A stretch of DNA of 39,745 bases from an uncultured Enterobacterales bacterium (GTDB taxonomy: Bacteria > Pseudomonadota > Gammaproteobacteria > Enterobacterales > Enterobacteriaceae): positions 1 to 39,745 of the forward strand of contig CAMLBO010000040.1 of the NCBI GenBank assembly GCA_946478305.1. The letters are read 5' to 3'. The first letter of the stretch is position 1, and each line of letters starts with the position of its first letter. The translations under genes and the position numbers were made by a program. The notes below the pieces were generated by a model. That model searched no databases. It worked only from the letters and a program-made list of their open reading frames with translations, and was not told the DNA's origin. This document shows, piece after piece, positions 1 to 10,829 of the stretch.

Positions 1-1488
<1,488 letters not shown>

Positions 1489-1510
1489 TCCCTCAGGCGG
1501 GTCCATAATA

Positions 1511-1550
1511 AAAAAATGCCGGATGCTTTGCAGCGCCGGCATTTTTGTTT
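1511..1550 (+). terminator. Rho-independent terminator after parE
   Basis: Inverted repeat AAATGCCGG / CCGGCATTT around a 13-nt loop, with A-rich and T-rich flanks, starts about 25 nt after the parE stop. It can act in both directions and also faces the 3' end of the convergent ygiN. Confidence 0.85.
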
Positions 1551-1609
1551 TAAACGATGTCAGATTTTAGGGTGAACGCCCTGCGTGTCTTAATTTCACA
1601 TCCCCAAAA

Positions 1610-1915
1610 TCACGCTTTCTCAATAATATGGATCACCACATCCAGCACGTCAGCTTTGATGTTTTCGCGGTGTTTATCCATATGTGCAGCCTGCTGGTGG
1701 GCTTCAAGATGCGCCAGGCTCTCCCAGTCTTCCACCATGAAAATGGAGTCCGGTACGGTTTTACGCCATGGGATCTGACCGTTGAAATCAACGTAGGGTT
1801 CATAGCGGTGACAGCCTTTCTCGGCGAGAACGCTTGGCAGCAGCGCGATGATTTTTTCCAGTACCGCGTCACGGCGGCCCGGTTTGACTTTGATTTCGGC
1901 AATAACAGTGATCAT
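1610..1915 (-). CDS. ygiN: Quinol monooxygenase YgiN (ABM domain)
   Basis: A 101-residue cytoplasmic protein of the antibiotic-biosynthesis-monooxygenase (dimeric ferredoxin-like) fold. It starts MITVIAEIKVKPG and contains the WESLAHLEAHQ and HM blocks that recall E. coli YgiN (104 aa), which oxidises quinols and is thought to form a quinone redox cycle with MdaB. It lies 48 bp downstream of mdaB on the same strand, so the two are probably cotranscribed. Sequence identity to E. coli is moderate; the neighbouring mdaB supports the assignment. Confidence 0.92.
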   Translation of the reverse strand: MITVIAEIKVKPGRRDAVLEKIIALLPSVLAEKGCHRYEPYVDFNGQIPWRKTVPDSIFMVEDWESLAHLEAHQQAAHMDKHRENIKADVLDVVIHIIEKA

Positions 1916-1963
1916 AAAATCCTCTTTGTGCCTGTCGGAAAAACGTCGATCCGAAGAGTAAAC

Positions 1964-2551
1964 TTAAGCCTGGCCAAACACATATTCAAGGTGTGCGCGG
2001 TAGCGGGCAAAGTCACCTTCGACATCCGGTTGCTTAATGACATCGTTACACATAAAGGTAGGCAATGTATCCAAACCAAGGAACTGATTCGCTTTATGCT
2101 GTGGCAGATATACACCGTCAACGCCCACGCCATGGAAGAATTGATCTTTATCTTCAAAGGCTTCAAGTGGGGCATTCCAGGTTACCGAGAGCATGTAGCT
2201 CTTACCCTGCAGCAGGCCGCCTGATCCATATTTCTGCGAAGCGTCTGAACGGGTACGGCCATCGCTGGCGTACAGTTTGCCATGGCCTTCGGTAAAGACT
2301 TCATCAATATATTTTTTCAGCGTCCATGGCATGCCCATCCACCAGCCCGGTTGCTGATAAATGATGGCATCAGCCCACAGATAACTTTCAATTTCGGTCT
2401 GAACATCGTAACCCTCTTCAAGCACGGTGACGCGCACGTCGTGACCGGCGTCGCGCAGGAAGCTGGAAGCGACTTCCGTCAGGCTGTTGTTCAGTGCCCC
2501 TTTTGAGTGGGCGAAGGGTTTTCCTGCGTTAATAATGAGAATGTTGCTCAT
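1964..2551 (-). CDS. mdaB: NAD(P)H quinone reductase MdaB (flavodoxin-like fold)
   Basis: A two-electron quinone reductase of the NQO1/WrbA-like FAD family; it keeps quinones reduced and avoids semiquinone radicals. The open frame extends upstream to 2629, but the ATG at 2551 is chosen because the protein then begins MSNILIINAGKPFAHS like E. coli MdaB (about 193 aa; 195 here) and an AGG-containing Shine-Dalgarno sits about 10 nt before it. Diagnostic blocks QPGWWMGMPWT and KYGSGGLLQGK are present. It is the first gene of an mdaB-ygiN operon. A perfect 9-bp inverted repeat lies 20-39 bp upstream of the start and could be its operator. Confidence 0.95.
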   Translation of the reverse strand: MSNILIINAGKPFAHSKGALNNSLTEVASSFLRDAGHDVRVTVLEEGYDVQTEIESYLWADAIIYQQPGWWMGMPWTLKKYIDEVFTEGHGKLYASDGRTRSDASQKYGSGGLLQGKSYMLSVTWNAPLEAFEDKDQFFHGVGVDGVYLPQHKANQFLGLDTLPTFMCNDVIKQPDVEGDFARYRAHLEYVFGQA

Positions 2552-2871
2552 GCGGTAGGGCCTCGTTGATAAACTGTTGTCCAACAGTTTACTCAAAACA
2601 GCTTTGCAGAAAAATGTGATATTGCGCACAAGACTATGGACTAAAATGCAATAAAGCGCCGGTTAGGTGCGCTTAGTGAGCAATTTTAAGCCACTTTTTA
2701 AACAACTGACCACGGTGGTAGCGGGCAGCAACACAGCAACTGTGACAGGAATGCGGCAGATGATGTACTATCGCGGGCATCATCGCCTCGTTGCGGGCAT
2801 TGTTGCGCCCCTGCAAGTGTGAGCCTCCTTATTTTCCAAAACGATAACGCCACGGGTCTGAGGATTAATCA
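2552..2871. other. Divergent intergenic region mdaB / parC (320 bp)
   Basis: It holds the mdaB-side inverted repeat (2571-2590) and the parC leader. The parC Shine-Dalgarno GAGGAT is 8 nt before the ATG. I see no convincing sigma70 hexamers, no ORF with a ribosome site and no sign of qseBC or the other genes that separate mdaB from parC in E. coli. Confidence 0.6.
2571..2590. promoter_or_regulatory. Perfect 9-bp inverted repeat upstream of mdaB (candidate operator)
   Basis: AAACTGTTG-TC-CAACAGTTT is perfectly symmetrical over 20 bp and is centred about 30 bp before the mdaB start, where a repressor or redox-responsive activator of the mdaB-ygiN operon would bind. No cognate regulator is encoded next to it. 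Confidence 0.45.
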
Positions 2872-5145
2872 ATGAGCGAAATAACTCATGACGGAACAGA
2901 GCGTTTAGCGCTGCACACGTTTACTGAGAACGCCTATCTCAACTATTCCATGTATGTGATCATGGACCGCGCGCTGCCGTTTATCGGTGACGGGCTAAAG
3001 CCTGTGCAACGCCGCATTATCTATGCGATGTCCGAACTCGGCCTGAGTAATAACGCCAAATTCAAAAAATCCGCCCGTACCGTGGGTGACGTGTTGGGTA
3101 AATATCATCCGCACGGTGACAGCGCCTGTTATGAAGCTATGGTGCTGATGGCCCAGCCGTTCTCCTACCGTTACCCGCTGGTAGACGGTCAGGGAAACTG
3201 GGGGGCGCCGGATGACCCGAAATCCTTCGCGGCCATGCGTTATACCGAATCGCGTTTATCAAAATACGCGGACGTGCTGCTGCGCGAACTGGGCCAAGGT
3301 ACGGTCAATTACGTGCCGAACTTCGATGGCACCATGCAGGAACCCAAAACCCTGCCCGCGCGCCTGCCGAATATTTTGCTGAACGGCACTACCGGTATTG
3401 CGGTGGGGATGGCGACGGATATTCCGCCGCACAATATCCGCGAAGTGGCTAACGCCGCTATTGCGCTGCTGGAGAAGCCGGGCAGCACGCTGGAAGATTT
3501 GCTGGAATTCGTACAGGGCCCGGATTTCCCGACCGAAGCCGAAATCATTACTCCGCGTAACGAAATTCGTAAAATTTACGAGTTGGGTAAAGGTTCGGTG
3601 CGCATGCGCGCTGTGTGGCACAAAGAGGATGGCAGCGCGGTGATCACCGCGTTACCGCATCAGGTGTCAGGTGCCAAAGTGCTGGAGCAGATCGCCAGCC
3701 AGATGCGCAATAAAAAGTTGCCGATGGTGGAGGATTTACGCGATGAGTCCGATCACGAGAACCCAACTCGCCTGGTCGTCGTTCCACGCTCTAACCGTGT
3801 CGATCTCGATCAGGTAATGAACCACCTGTTTGTGACTACCGATCTGGAACGCAGCTACCGCATCAACATGAATATGATTGGTCTGGATAACCGTCCGTCG
3901 GTGAAAGGGCTGGTGGAAATTCTGACCGAATGGCTGGTTTACCGTCGTGAGACCGTGCGCCGCCGTCTGAATTTTCGCCTGGATAAGGTGTTGAAACGCC
4001 TGCATATTCTTGAAGGTCTACTGATTGCCTTTCTGAGTATCGACGACGTTATTCATATCATCCGTACCGAGGACGAACCGAAACCGGTTCTGATGGCGCG
4101 TTTTGATCTGAGCGAAACCCAGGCTGAAGCCATCCTCGAGTTGAAATTACGCCATTTGGCCAAACTCGAAGAGGTGAAAATCCGCGCTGAGCAAGACGAA
4201 CTGGCCAAAGAGCGCGATCAGCTACAGGCACTGCTGGGCTCAGAACGTAAACTCAGTACGTTAATTCGCAAAGAGATTCAGGCGGATGTTGAAGCCTATG
4301 GCGATGACCGCCGGTCTCCTATCACTGAACGTGAAGAAGCAAAGGCCATGAGCGAGCACGATTTTGTGCCGTCTGAGCCGGTGACCATCGTTCTGTCTGA
4401 AATGGGATGGGTGCGCAGCGCCAAAGGCCACGATATTGATGCCACGGGCCTGAGTTATAAAGCCGGTGACAGCTTCCGTGCTGCGGCTAAAGGCAAGAGC
4501 AACCAGCCGGTGGTCTTTATTGACTCCACCGGGCGCAGCTACGCGCTGGATCCGATGACGCTGCCATCGGCGCGCGGGCAAGGCGAGCCACTGACGGGTA
4601 AACTGACGCCACCGCCGGGTGCTACGATTGAACAGGTGCTGATGGCACCGGACGATCAAAAACTGCTGATGGCATCAGATGCCGGTTACGGCTTTGTCTG
4701 TACCTTCAACGATTTAGTGGCGCGTAACCGGGCCGGTAAAGCGATGATCACCCTGCCAGACAACGCCAAGGCCCTGCCGCCAATCGAGCTGCATGGTGAG
4801 GATGACATGCTGTTGTCCATCACCGCAGCAGGCCGCATGTTGCTGTTCCCGGTGGCTGATTTACCGCAGCTGTCGAAAGGGAAAGGTAACAAAATTGTTT
4901 CAATTCCTGCGGCGCAGGCAGCCAGCGGTGAAGATAAGCTGGTCTGGCTGCTGGTGTTGCCACCGCAGACGTCTCTGACCCTGTACGTCGGCAAACGCAA
5001 ACTGACGCTGCGCCCGGAAGAGTTACAAAAATTCCGTGCAGAACGCGGCCGTAAAGGAACCCTGTTGCCACGTGGCTTGCAGCGTATTGACCGCGTTGAA
5101 GTTGAGTCACCGCAGCGTAAATCAGCGGGCGACAGTGAAGAGTAA
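2872..5145 (+). CDS. parC: DNA topoisomerase IV subunit A (ParC)
   Basis: The DNA-cleaving subunit of topoisomerase IV, partner of ParE. At 757 residues it is near E. coli length (752); the extra residues lie in the N-terminal tail (ERL at 10-12 instead of 6-8). The catalytic tyrosine is Y124 in RYTES (E. coli Y120). The quinolone-resistance positions are wild type: S84 and E88 in [12 protein letters not shown] correspond to S80 and E84. The C-terminal beta-pinwheel domain runs from about residue 495 and ends GDSEE. A terminator-like hairpin follows before plsC, as expected for a monocistronic gene. Confidence 0.98.
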   Translation: MSEITHDGTERLALHTFTENAYLNYSMYVIMDRALPFIGDGLKPVQRRIIYAMSELGLSNNAKFKKSARTVGDVLGKYHPHGDSACYEAMVLMAQPFSYRYPLVDGQGNWGAPDDPKSFAAMRYTESRLSKYADVLLRELGQGTVNYVPNFDGTMQEPKTLPARLPNILLNGTTGIAVGMATDIPPHNIREVANAAIALLEKPGSTLEDLLEFVQGPDFPTEAEIITPRNEIRKIYELGKGSVRMRAVWHKEDGSAVITALPHQVSGAKVLEQIASQMRNKKLPMVEDLRDESDHENPTRLVVVPRSNRVDLDQVMNHLFVTTDLERSYRINMNMIGLDNRPSVKGLVEILTEWLVYRRETVRRRLNFRLDKVLKRLHILEGLLIAFLSIDDVIHIIRTEDEPKPVLMARFDLSETQAEAILELKLRHLAKLEEVKIRAEQDELAKERDQLQALLGSERKLSTLIRKEIQADVEAYGDDRRSPITEREEAKAMSEHDFVPSEPVTIVLSEMGWVRSAKGHDIDATGLSYKAGDSFRAAAKGKSNQPVVFIDSTGRSYALDPMTLPSARGQGEPLTGKLTPPPGATIEQVLMAPDDQKLLMASDAGYGFVCTFNDLVARNRAGKAMITLPDNAKALPPIELHGEDDMLLSITAAGRMLLFPVADLPQLSKGKGNKIVSIPAAQAASGEDKLVWLLVLPPQTSLTLYVGKRKLTLRPEELQKFRAERGRKGTLLPRGLQRIDRVEVESPQRKSAGDSEE

Positions 5146-5175
5146 GCCCGCAGGTTAAACGGTCCCGACCGGATA

Positions 5176-5208
5176 ATTCAGGGCACATTCGTGCCCTGAA
5201 TGCTTTGT
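5176..5208 (+). terminator. Terminator-like hairpin after parC
   Basis: A perfect 11-bp stem ATTCAGGGCAC / GTGCCCTGAAT with a 4-nt loop, 30 nt after the parC stop, followed by a short T-rich stretch (GCTTTGT). Confidence 0.7.
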
Positions 5209-5280
5209 AAAAATGACGCCATTCCGGAGTTGTTGCATAGCGCAAAGATTTTACAAATGTATAAACAAAACCGTTGTGTA

Positions 5281-5312
5281 GCGCTGGCTGAGGCCTGAGA
5301 ATAGCCCAGCGC
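5281..5312 (+). promoter_or_regulatory. Stem-loop in the plsC leader
   Basis: GCGCTGG pairs perfectly with CCAGCGC across an 18-nt loop, 60 nt before the plsC start. It has no T-tract, so it is not an obvious terminator. A leader role is inference only. Confidence 0.35.
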
Positions 5313-5371
5313 GGAGGGAAGGGAACGGCAAGGTTTCCTGCTGGCTCCGGCGGTATGCTTAAGAGGATGTT

Positions 5372-6115
5372 ATGTTATTTATTTTGCGTCTGATCATCGT
5401 CGTTATCTATTCGATCCTGTTGTCCTTTTTGGGCTGCATTTACTGCCTGTTCAGCCCGCGAAACCCAAGGCACGTGGCGACGTTCGGCCATCTGTTCGCA
5501 CGTCTGGCACCGGTACTTGGCATTACCGTAGAAAAGCGTATTCCGTCTGAAGCGGCGCACTATGGCAACTGTATCTATATTGCTAACCATCAAAATAACT
5601 ACGATATGGTCACTGTTTCTGCCGTCGTGCAGCCAAGAACCGTGACCGTCGGCAAAAAAAGCCTGGCGTGGATCCCATTCTTTGGCCAGCTCTACTGGCT
5701 GACCGGCAACCTGCTGATTGACCGTGAGAACCGTGCTAAAGCACACAGCACCATTTCTCAGGTGGTTAATCATATTAAGAAGAAAAACATCTCCATCTGG
5801 ATGTTCCCGGAAGGCACACGTAGCCGGGGGCGCGGTCTGATGCCGTTTAAAACTGGGGCCTTCCACGCGGCGATCTCCGCTGGCGTGCCGATTGTGCCGA
5901 TATGCGTGTCCAATACTAACGGTAAAATTAAACTCAACCGCTGGTCTAATGGACTGGTGATCATTGAAATGCTGCCACCGATCGATGTCTCGCAGTATGG
6001 CAAAGAGCGGTTACGTGAGCTGTCCAATCACTGCCACCAGCTTATGGCTGACAAGATTGCAGAGCTGGATGCCGAAGTCGCAGAACGCGAAGCCGCCGCG
6101 AAAGCCAAAAAATAG
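5372..6115 (+). CDS. plsC: 1-acyl-sn-glycerol-3-phosphate acyltransferase (PlsC)
   Basis: It acylates lysophosphatidic acid at sn-2 to give phosphatidic acid, the second step of phospholipid synthesis, at the inner membrane. The 247 residues start with a hydrophobic helix (about 3-25). The acyltransferase catalytic motif HX4D is H73-QNNY-D78, and the substrate-binding FPEGTR is at 145-150. The C-terminal tail is Ala/Glu/Lys rich. The start is supported by AAGAGGA about 5 nt upstream. The order parC-plsC-ftsP is conserved as in E. coli. Confidence 0.97.
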   Translation: MLFILRLIIVVIYSILLSFLGCIYCLFSPRNPRHVATFGHLFARLAPVLGITVEKRIPSEAAHYGNCIYIANHQNNYDMVTVSAVVQPRTVTVGKKSLAWIPFFGQLYWLTGNLLIDRENRAKAHSTISQVVNHIKKKNISIWMFPEGTRSRGRGLMPFKTGAFHAAISAGVPIVPICVSNTNGKIKLNRWSNGLVIIEMLPPIDVSQYGKERLRELSNHCHQLMADKIAELDAEVAEREAAAKAKK

Positions 6116-6190
6116 TTTTCCTTTTCGCCCGCCGCCAATGATGGCAATGGGCAATTAACACAGCTTTGATTTTGTTTTCATGGAGAAAAT

Positions 6191-7606
6191 ATGTCACTCA
6201 GTCGTCGCTCATTCCTGCAAGCATCCGGCCTGGCTCTGGCCGTAGGTGCATTGCCACTGAGGGCACAAGCGAGTGGATCGCAACCGGCATTGCCCGTTCC
6301 GCCATTAATTGAATCCCGCCGCGGTCAGCCATTATTCCTGACCATGCAGTCAGCGCACTGGTCGTTCCTGGGGGGCAATAAAGCGCCGGTATGGGGATTT
6401 AACGGTATGTATCTTGGGCCCACGGTGCGGGTTTACAGCGGCGATGACGTCAAACTGATTTACAGTAACCGCCTGTCTGAACCGGTCTCAATGACCGTCA
6501 GTGGCCTGCAGGTTCCGGGCACGCTGACCGGAGGGGGCGCACGCATGATTTCCCCTGGCGTTGACTGGTCACCTGTATTGCCCATCCGCCAGCCAGCGGC
6601 CACATGCTGGTACCATGCCAATACCCCAAACCGTATGGGGCCGCATGTCTATAACGGTCTGGCGGGCATGTGGCTGATAGAAGATGCAGTCAGTAAAAAT
6701 CTGCCACTGCCTAACCACTACGGCGTGGATGACTTCCCGGTAATCATTCAGGACAAACGCCTCGACAACTTTGGCGTGCCGCAGTATGACACGCCGGCGT
6801 CCGGCGGCTTCTTTGGTGACACTATGCTGGTCAACGGCGTACAGGGTCCGTTTGTCGAAGTGTCCCGTGGCTGGGTGCGCCTGCGTCTGCTTAATGCGTC
6901 CAACGCCCGCCGCTATCAGCTCAGCCTCAGTGATGGCCGCACTTTCCACGTGGTTGGGTCCGATCTTGGCTTCCTGCCTGCGCCGCTGACCGTGCAGCGG
7001 TTATCATTGGCGCCGGGTGAGCGTCGCGACGTGCTGATCGACATGTCCCAGGGTGATGAAGTATCGATCACCGCCGGTGAAGCGGCCGGAGTAATGGACC
7101 GTATTCGCGGCCTGTTCGAACCTTCGAGCATTCTGGTGTCCACGCTGGTGCTGACGCTTAAACCAACCGGTCTTTTGCCGCTGGTGACAGACAATCTGCC
7201 GATGCGCCTGCTGGCTGATCAAATTCTCAGCGGCAGCGTCTCCCGTACCCGCGAATTCCGCCTTGGCGACAGCCAGCCGGGCATTAATGGCTCTCTCTGG
7301 GATATCAGCCGCATCGATTTCACGGCTCAACAGGGCTCCTGGGAGCGCTGGAACGTGCATGCTGATATGCCACAGCCGTTCCACGTACAAGGCGTCTCCT
7401 TCCTGGTAAAAAGCGTTAATGGCGCGGCACCGCTGGTGGAAGATGCCGGTTTCAAAGATACTGTGTGGGTTGATGGTGACGTTGAACTGTTGGTGTACTT
7501 TAACCAGCCGTCCTACGAGCATTTCCCGTTTCTCTACTACAGCGGGGCACTGGAGATGGCTGACCGGGGTTCTACCGGGCAGATGGTTGTTACGCCATCG
7601 ATGTAA
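6191..7606 (+). CDS. ftsP: Cell division protein FtsP (SufI), Tat-exported cupredoxin protein
   Basis: A periplasmic divisome-stabilising protein with a multicopper-oxidase fold. The 471-residue length equals E. coli FtsP (470). The N-terminus is a twin-arginine signal, LSRRSFLQA at residues 3-11, followed by a hydrophobic stretch and a predicted AQA cleavage near residue 27. The cupredoxin core contains YHANTPNR and VYNGLAGMWL, while the usual His-rich copper-binding HXH and HCH motifs are not seen, which fits a structural rather than enzymatic role. The Shine-Dalgarno GGAG lies 6 nt before the ATG. ygiQ, next to ftsP in E. coli, is not here. Confidence 0.96.
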   Translation: MSLSRRSFLQASGLALAVGALPLRAQASGSQPALPVPPLIESRRGQPLFLTMQSAHWSFLGGNKAPVWGFNGMYLGPTVRVYSGDDVKLIYSNRLSEPVSMTVSGLQVPGTLTGGGARMISPGVDWSPVLPIRQPAATCWYHANTPNRMGPHVYNGLAGMWLIEDAVSKNLPLPNHYGVDDFPVIIQDKRLDNFGVPQYDTPASGGFFGDTMLVNGVQGPFVEVSRGWVRLRLLNASNARRYQLSLSDGRTFHVVGSDLGFLPAPLTVQRLSLAPGERRDVLIDMSQGDEVSITAGEAAGVMDRIRGLFEPSSILVSTLVLTLKPTGLLPLVTDNLPMRLLADQILSGSVSRTREFRLGDSQPGINGSLWDISRIDFTAQQGSWERWNVHADMPQPFHVQGVSFLVKSVNGAAPLVEDAGFKDTVWVDGDVELLVYFNQPSYEHFPFLYYSGALEMADRGSTGQMVVTPSM

Positions 7607-7632
7607 TCTCAGTTACCCGGTATCAGACATTA

Positions 7633-7657
7633 AAAAACCCGCCACTGGCGGGTTTTT
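7633..7657. terminator. Bidirectional terminator between ftsP and dkgA
   Basis: Perfect AAAAACCCGCC / GGCGGGTTTTT stem with a 3-nt loop between two convergent genes; A and T tracts on the two sides let it work on both strands. Confidence 0.92.
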
Positions 7658-7688
7658 GCTTTCAGCAGGAACAGGAAACGGTATGCAA

Positions 7689-8510
7689 TTAGAATGTTTC
7701 GGGATCCGGCCCTAAGCGTTTACCGGCATCCAGTTTTGCGATTTCCGCCAGCTCTTCCTTCTCCAGTTTAAAATCAAACACCTCGAAGTTTTCGCGAATA
7801 CGTTTTGGCGTGACGGACTTCGGGATCACTATCAGGCCGCTGTCCAGATGCCAGCGGATCACCACCTGCGCCGGGCTCTTGCCATATTTTTCGGCCAATT
7901 TTTTGATCAGTGGCTGATCAAAGACCCCTTCACCGCCCTGAGCCAGCGGGCTCCAGGATTCAGTCGCAATATTATGCGTGGCGTTCCAGGCATGCAGCTG
8001 ACGTTGTTGGAACAGCGGATGCAGCTCGATCTGGTTCACCACCGGGAAAATCCCGGTTTCATCTTTCAGTTTTTGCAGATGAGGAATGTGGAAATTACAC
8101 ACGCCGACGCTTTTCGCCAGACCTTGCTCTTTCAATTTTTGCAGCTGCCTCCAAGCTTCGACATAGTTACCCTGATCGGCTTTTGGCCAGTGAATCAGGT
8201 AAAGATCGACGTAGTCGAGACGTAACTTTTTAAGGCTGGTTTCCAGCGCTTCCTGCGCATTGAGCTGGTCGTCATTCCACAACTTGGTGGTAATAAACAA
8301 CTCTTCACGCGGAACGTTGATGGCACTCAGCGCTTCGCCTACGCCTTCCTCATTTTTATAAATGGCGGCGGTATCAATATGGCGATAGCCGGTATTGACT
8401 GCAGTAGTGACAGCATTGGAAGCCTCTTCGTTGCTGGCCTTCCATACGCCGAGTCCTAACTGAGGCATCTTGTTGCCATCGTGAAGTTTAATGATGGGTT
8501 GCGTTGCCAT
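7689..8510 (-). CDS. dkgA: 2,5-diketo-D-gluconate reductase A / methylglyoxal reductase (DkgA)
   Basis: A cytoplasmic NADPH-dependent aldo-keto reductase that reduces 2,5-diketogluconate and toxic aldehydes such as methylglyoxal. The frame opens at 8525, but the ATG at 8510 is preferred: it has GGAG 7 nt upstream and gives MATQPIIKLHDGN, like E. coli. The catalytic tetrad is D46, Y51, K76 and H107 (YRHIDTAAIYKNEEG, TTKLWN, LIHWP). The NADPH-binding IPKSVTPKRI block is near the C-terminus. Length 273 aa against 275 in E. coli. It lies 95 bp downstream of the aldehyde reductase gene, probably in one YqhC-controlled unit. Confidence 0.96.
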   Translation of the reverse strand: MATQPIIKLHDGNKMPQLGLGVWKASNEEASNAVTTAVNTGYRHIDTAAIYKNEEGVGEALSAINVPREELFITTKLWNDDQLNAQEALETSLKKLRLDYVDLYLIHWPKADQGNYVEAWRQLQKLKEQGLAKSVGVCNFHIPHLQKLKDETGIFPVVNQIELHPLFQQRQLHAWNATHNIATESWSPLAQGGEGVFDQPLIKKLAEKYGKSPAQVVIRWHLDSGLIVIPKSVTPKRIRENFEVFDFKLEKEELAEIAKLDAGKRLGPDPETF

Positions 8511-8605
8511 GAGTTTCTCCTTCAATCAATTGCGCTTATTTTCTCCGCCGGGTTAACGAAAGCGAGTTTCGCCAAGCTGGCGGAGTCTTCAATTCCGGTG
8601 CCTTC

Positions 8606-9646
8606 TCAGGCATGCATATCGAGGATCACGCGATAGCGCGCCTTGCCGTCATGCAAATGTTTCACGGCGTCGTTGATTTTGCTGAGCGGGAAGTGCTCAA
8701 CCTGTGGGGTGATTTTATGGCGTGCGCAGAAGGCCAGCATATCGGCCAGACGTGACGGCGAACCGGTCGGTGACCCAGAAATTTCCGCCTGTTTGCTGAT
8801 AAGTGCCATCACGTGGACCGGCACCGCTTCAGGGACTACGCCCACAAAGTGCAGGCGGCCTTTGGGGGCCAGTGCGCCGATTATGGCATCCCAGTCCAGC
8901 GAGGCATTAGCGGTCACCATAATGAAGTCGAGCTGTCCGGCGATTTTTTTCAGATCTTTACTGTCACGAGTAGCTACCACGCGGTGTGCTCCCAGAGACA
9001 GTGCTTCGTCGCGCTTGGCCTCGGAGGAGGTGAACGCCGTGACTTCGCAGCCCCAGGCATTGAGGAAACGAACAGCCATGTGGCCAAGTCCGCCGATGCC
9101 CACCACGCCAACGCGATGGGTTGGCAATACGCCAAATTGCAGTAACGGATTAAATACCGTGATGCCGCCGCAGAACAGTGGTCCAGCGCTGGTGCTGTCT
9201 ACGCCCTCAGGGAGGGGGATCGCCCACGCCCAGTGGCTGCGGATTTTATCCGCGAAGCCGCCGTGACGGCCTACGATCGTCGCTTCAACCTCATGACACA
9301 GGTGCTGATCGCCGGAGATGCAGGGGTGACAGTGCATGCAGCTGCCCCGGTTCCAGCCTACCCCCACGGTCTGGCCAACTTTCAGCCCTTTATTGCGCGC
9401 GTGGTCACCAATTTTTACGATTTTCCCCACCACTTCGTGGCCGGGAACGAAAGGATACTGGGTAATACCCCAGTCATTATCGAGCATGGATAAGTCAGAA
9501 TGGCAGACGCCGCAGTAATCAATGGCGACTTCAATTTCCTCATCGCCTATCGGACCCGCGTCAAAAGGAAAGGGCTCCAGAGGCTGATGCGGGCCAGCAG
9601 CGGCCCAGGCATTAAAGGTATTTTCTGCAGCGGTTGGTGTAGACAT
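8606..9646 (-). CDS. ahr: NADPH-dependent zinc aldehyde reductase, Ahr (YjgB)-like
   Basis: A medium-chain zinc alcohol dehydrogenase that reduces aldehydes. Catalytic zinc ligands are C45 (YCGVCHSD), H70-E71 (PGHE) and C159 (CGG). Structural zinc is bound by C103, C106, C109 and C117. The Rossmann motif GIGGLG is at 183-188. The blocks SDLSMLDNDWG and NDAVKHLHDGKARYRV resemble E. coli Ahr closely (339 aa; 346 here). In E. coli this slot between dkgA and yqhC is held by the unrelated iron-dependent reductase YqhD, so here a different enzyme family seems to fill the same role. The exact subfamily (Ahr or YahK) is less certain than the reaction type. Confidence 0.85.
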   Translation of the reverse strand: MSTPTAAENTFNAWAAAGPHQPLEPFPFDAGPIGDEEIEVAIDYCGVCHSDLSMLDNDWGITQYPFVPGHEVVGKIVKIGDHARNKGLKVGQTVGVGWNRGSCMHCHPCISGDQHLCHEVEATIVGRHGGFADKIRSHWAWAIPLPEGVDSTSAGPLFCGGITVFNPLLQFGVLPTHRVGVVGIGGLGHMAVRFLNAWGCEVTAFTSSEAKRDEALSLGAHRVVATRDSKDLKKIAGQLDFIMVTANASLDWDAIIGALAPKGRLHFVGVVPEAVPVHVMALISKQAEISGSPTGSPSRLADMLAFCARHKITPQVEHFPLSKINDAVKHLHDGKARYRVILDMHA

Positions 9647-9868
9647 ACAATCTCTCCAATAGCGTAATGAGTCTTTAAAGCCTAGCAGCTCACAGCATTA
9701 CTGCCGATTTCTACCATGCCCTTTATCGAGTTCCACACTAGCAATATCCCTCGCGATTAATGATGCACATTCCTGCCTAAGACTTGCCTGTTTCTGCAAG
9801 GCACTGTAGAAAACGGCGCGCGCGTGGCAGAATCAATGCCAGATTATTGAGAGCGAAGGAAGTACAGA

Positions 9869-10795
9869 ATGGAAAATGTTGAGGGTCTTTGCGCCAACCT
9901 GGCGGCGCAGGTTGCGCGGTTGAGCGGCGATAAGTTACTCAGCCACTCCATCGTGCCGCAGGTGTCGCTCATGTATACCACCCGCCACCACCCGCGCACG
10001 CCGGTGCTTTATAACCCCGGTCTGGTCATTCTGTTTCAGGGCAGCAAAATCGGCTATCTGGGGAAGCGCACCTTCTCCTATGATCCGAAAAATTACCTGA
10101 TGCTCACCGTGCCGCTGCCTTTTGAGTGTGAAACTTTTGCCAGTGCCGAACAGCCTCTGGCGGGCATTCAAATCAGTATTAATACCGTCATGTTGCAGGA
10201 TCTGCTGCTGGATATGGAAGAGGCAGGATTCGCCGGTCAGAAAGATCAATCTTCCGGCATCAGTTCGGGTGTGCTGGATGAGGATATTCTGTGTGCCGCT
10301 GAACGTTTGCTGGGCGTGATGGAGAGACCGCTGCGCGCCAAAGTGCTTGGGCCGCAGATCATCCGTGAGATTCTGTTTCTGGTGCTCACCAGCGACAATG
10401 GTGGCGCTTTGCAGGCGCTGGTCAACCGCCACACGCATTTTAGCCAGATTGCCAAGGCGCTGCGCCGCATTGAGAGTCAGTATGCCGACAACCTCAGCGT
10501 TGAGCTGCTGGCGAGTGAGGTGAATATGAGCGTTTCAGCGTTCCACCATAACTTCAAGGCCGTAACCAGCACCTCACCGCTGCAGTACCTGAAAACCTAC
10601 CGGTTGCATAAAGCACGCATGATGATGATGTATGACGGGCTGAAGGCCAGTTCGGCGGCATTACGGGTGGGGTATGAGAGCGCCTCGCAGTTCAGCCGGG
10701 AATTTAAGCGCTATTTCGGTGTGACACCCAGCGACGAGATGGCGCGGGCGCGTGAAGGGCATTCGATGACGCTTGCCGATACGCTCATCAGGTAG
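9869..10795 (+). CDS. yqhC: AraC-family regulator YqhC
   Basis: An AraC/XylS transcription activator. In E. coli YqhC responds to glyoxal and other aldehydes and activates yqhD-dkgA. The AraC_N effector domain occupies about residues 20-175, with the block [20 protein letters not shown] typical of this subfamily. The C-terminal DNA-binding domain has two helix-turn-helix units at about 210-231 and 258-281, ending with [14 protein letters not shown]. The gene is divergent from the aldehyde reductase-dkgA pair across a 222-bp intergenic region, the arrangement expected for direct control. The Shine-Dalgarno GAAGGAAG precedes the ATG. Confidence 0.9.
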   Translation: MENVEGLCANLAAQVARLSGDKLLSHSIVPQVSLMYTTRHHPRTPVLYNPGLVILFQGSKIGYLGKRTFSYDPKNYLMLTVPLPFECETFASAEQPLAGIQISINTVMLQDLLLDMEEAGFAGQKDQSSGISSGVLDEDILCAAERLLGVMERPLRAKVLGPQIIREILFLVLTSDNGGALQALVNRHTHFSQIAKALRRIESQYADNLSVELLASEVNMSVSAFHHNFKAVTSTSPLQYLKTYRLHKARMMMMYDGLKASSAALRVGYESASQFSREFKRYFGVTPSDEMARAREGHSMTLADTLIR

Positions 10796-10803
10796 CGTCA
10801 TAA

Positions 10804-10829
10804 AAAACCCGCTATTCAGCGGGTTTGGT
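10804..10829. terminator. Terminator between convergent yqhC and yghB
   Basis: AAACCCGCT / AGCGGGTTT with a 4-nt loop just after the yqhC stop; the stem overlaps the last codons of yghB on the other strand. Confidence 0.85.

Noticed and set aside
1628-2224. 198-residue frame opposite ygiN and mdaB
   Set aside because: Antisense to two conserved genes; no domain features.
6191-7606. ftsP as a laccase or CueO-type copper oxidase
   Set aside because: The histidine-rich copper ligands are absent and the sequence follows FtsP closely.
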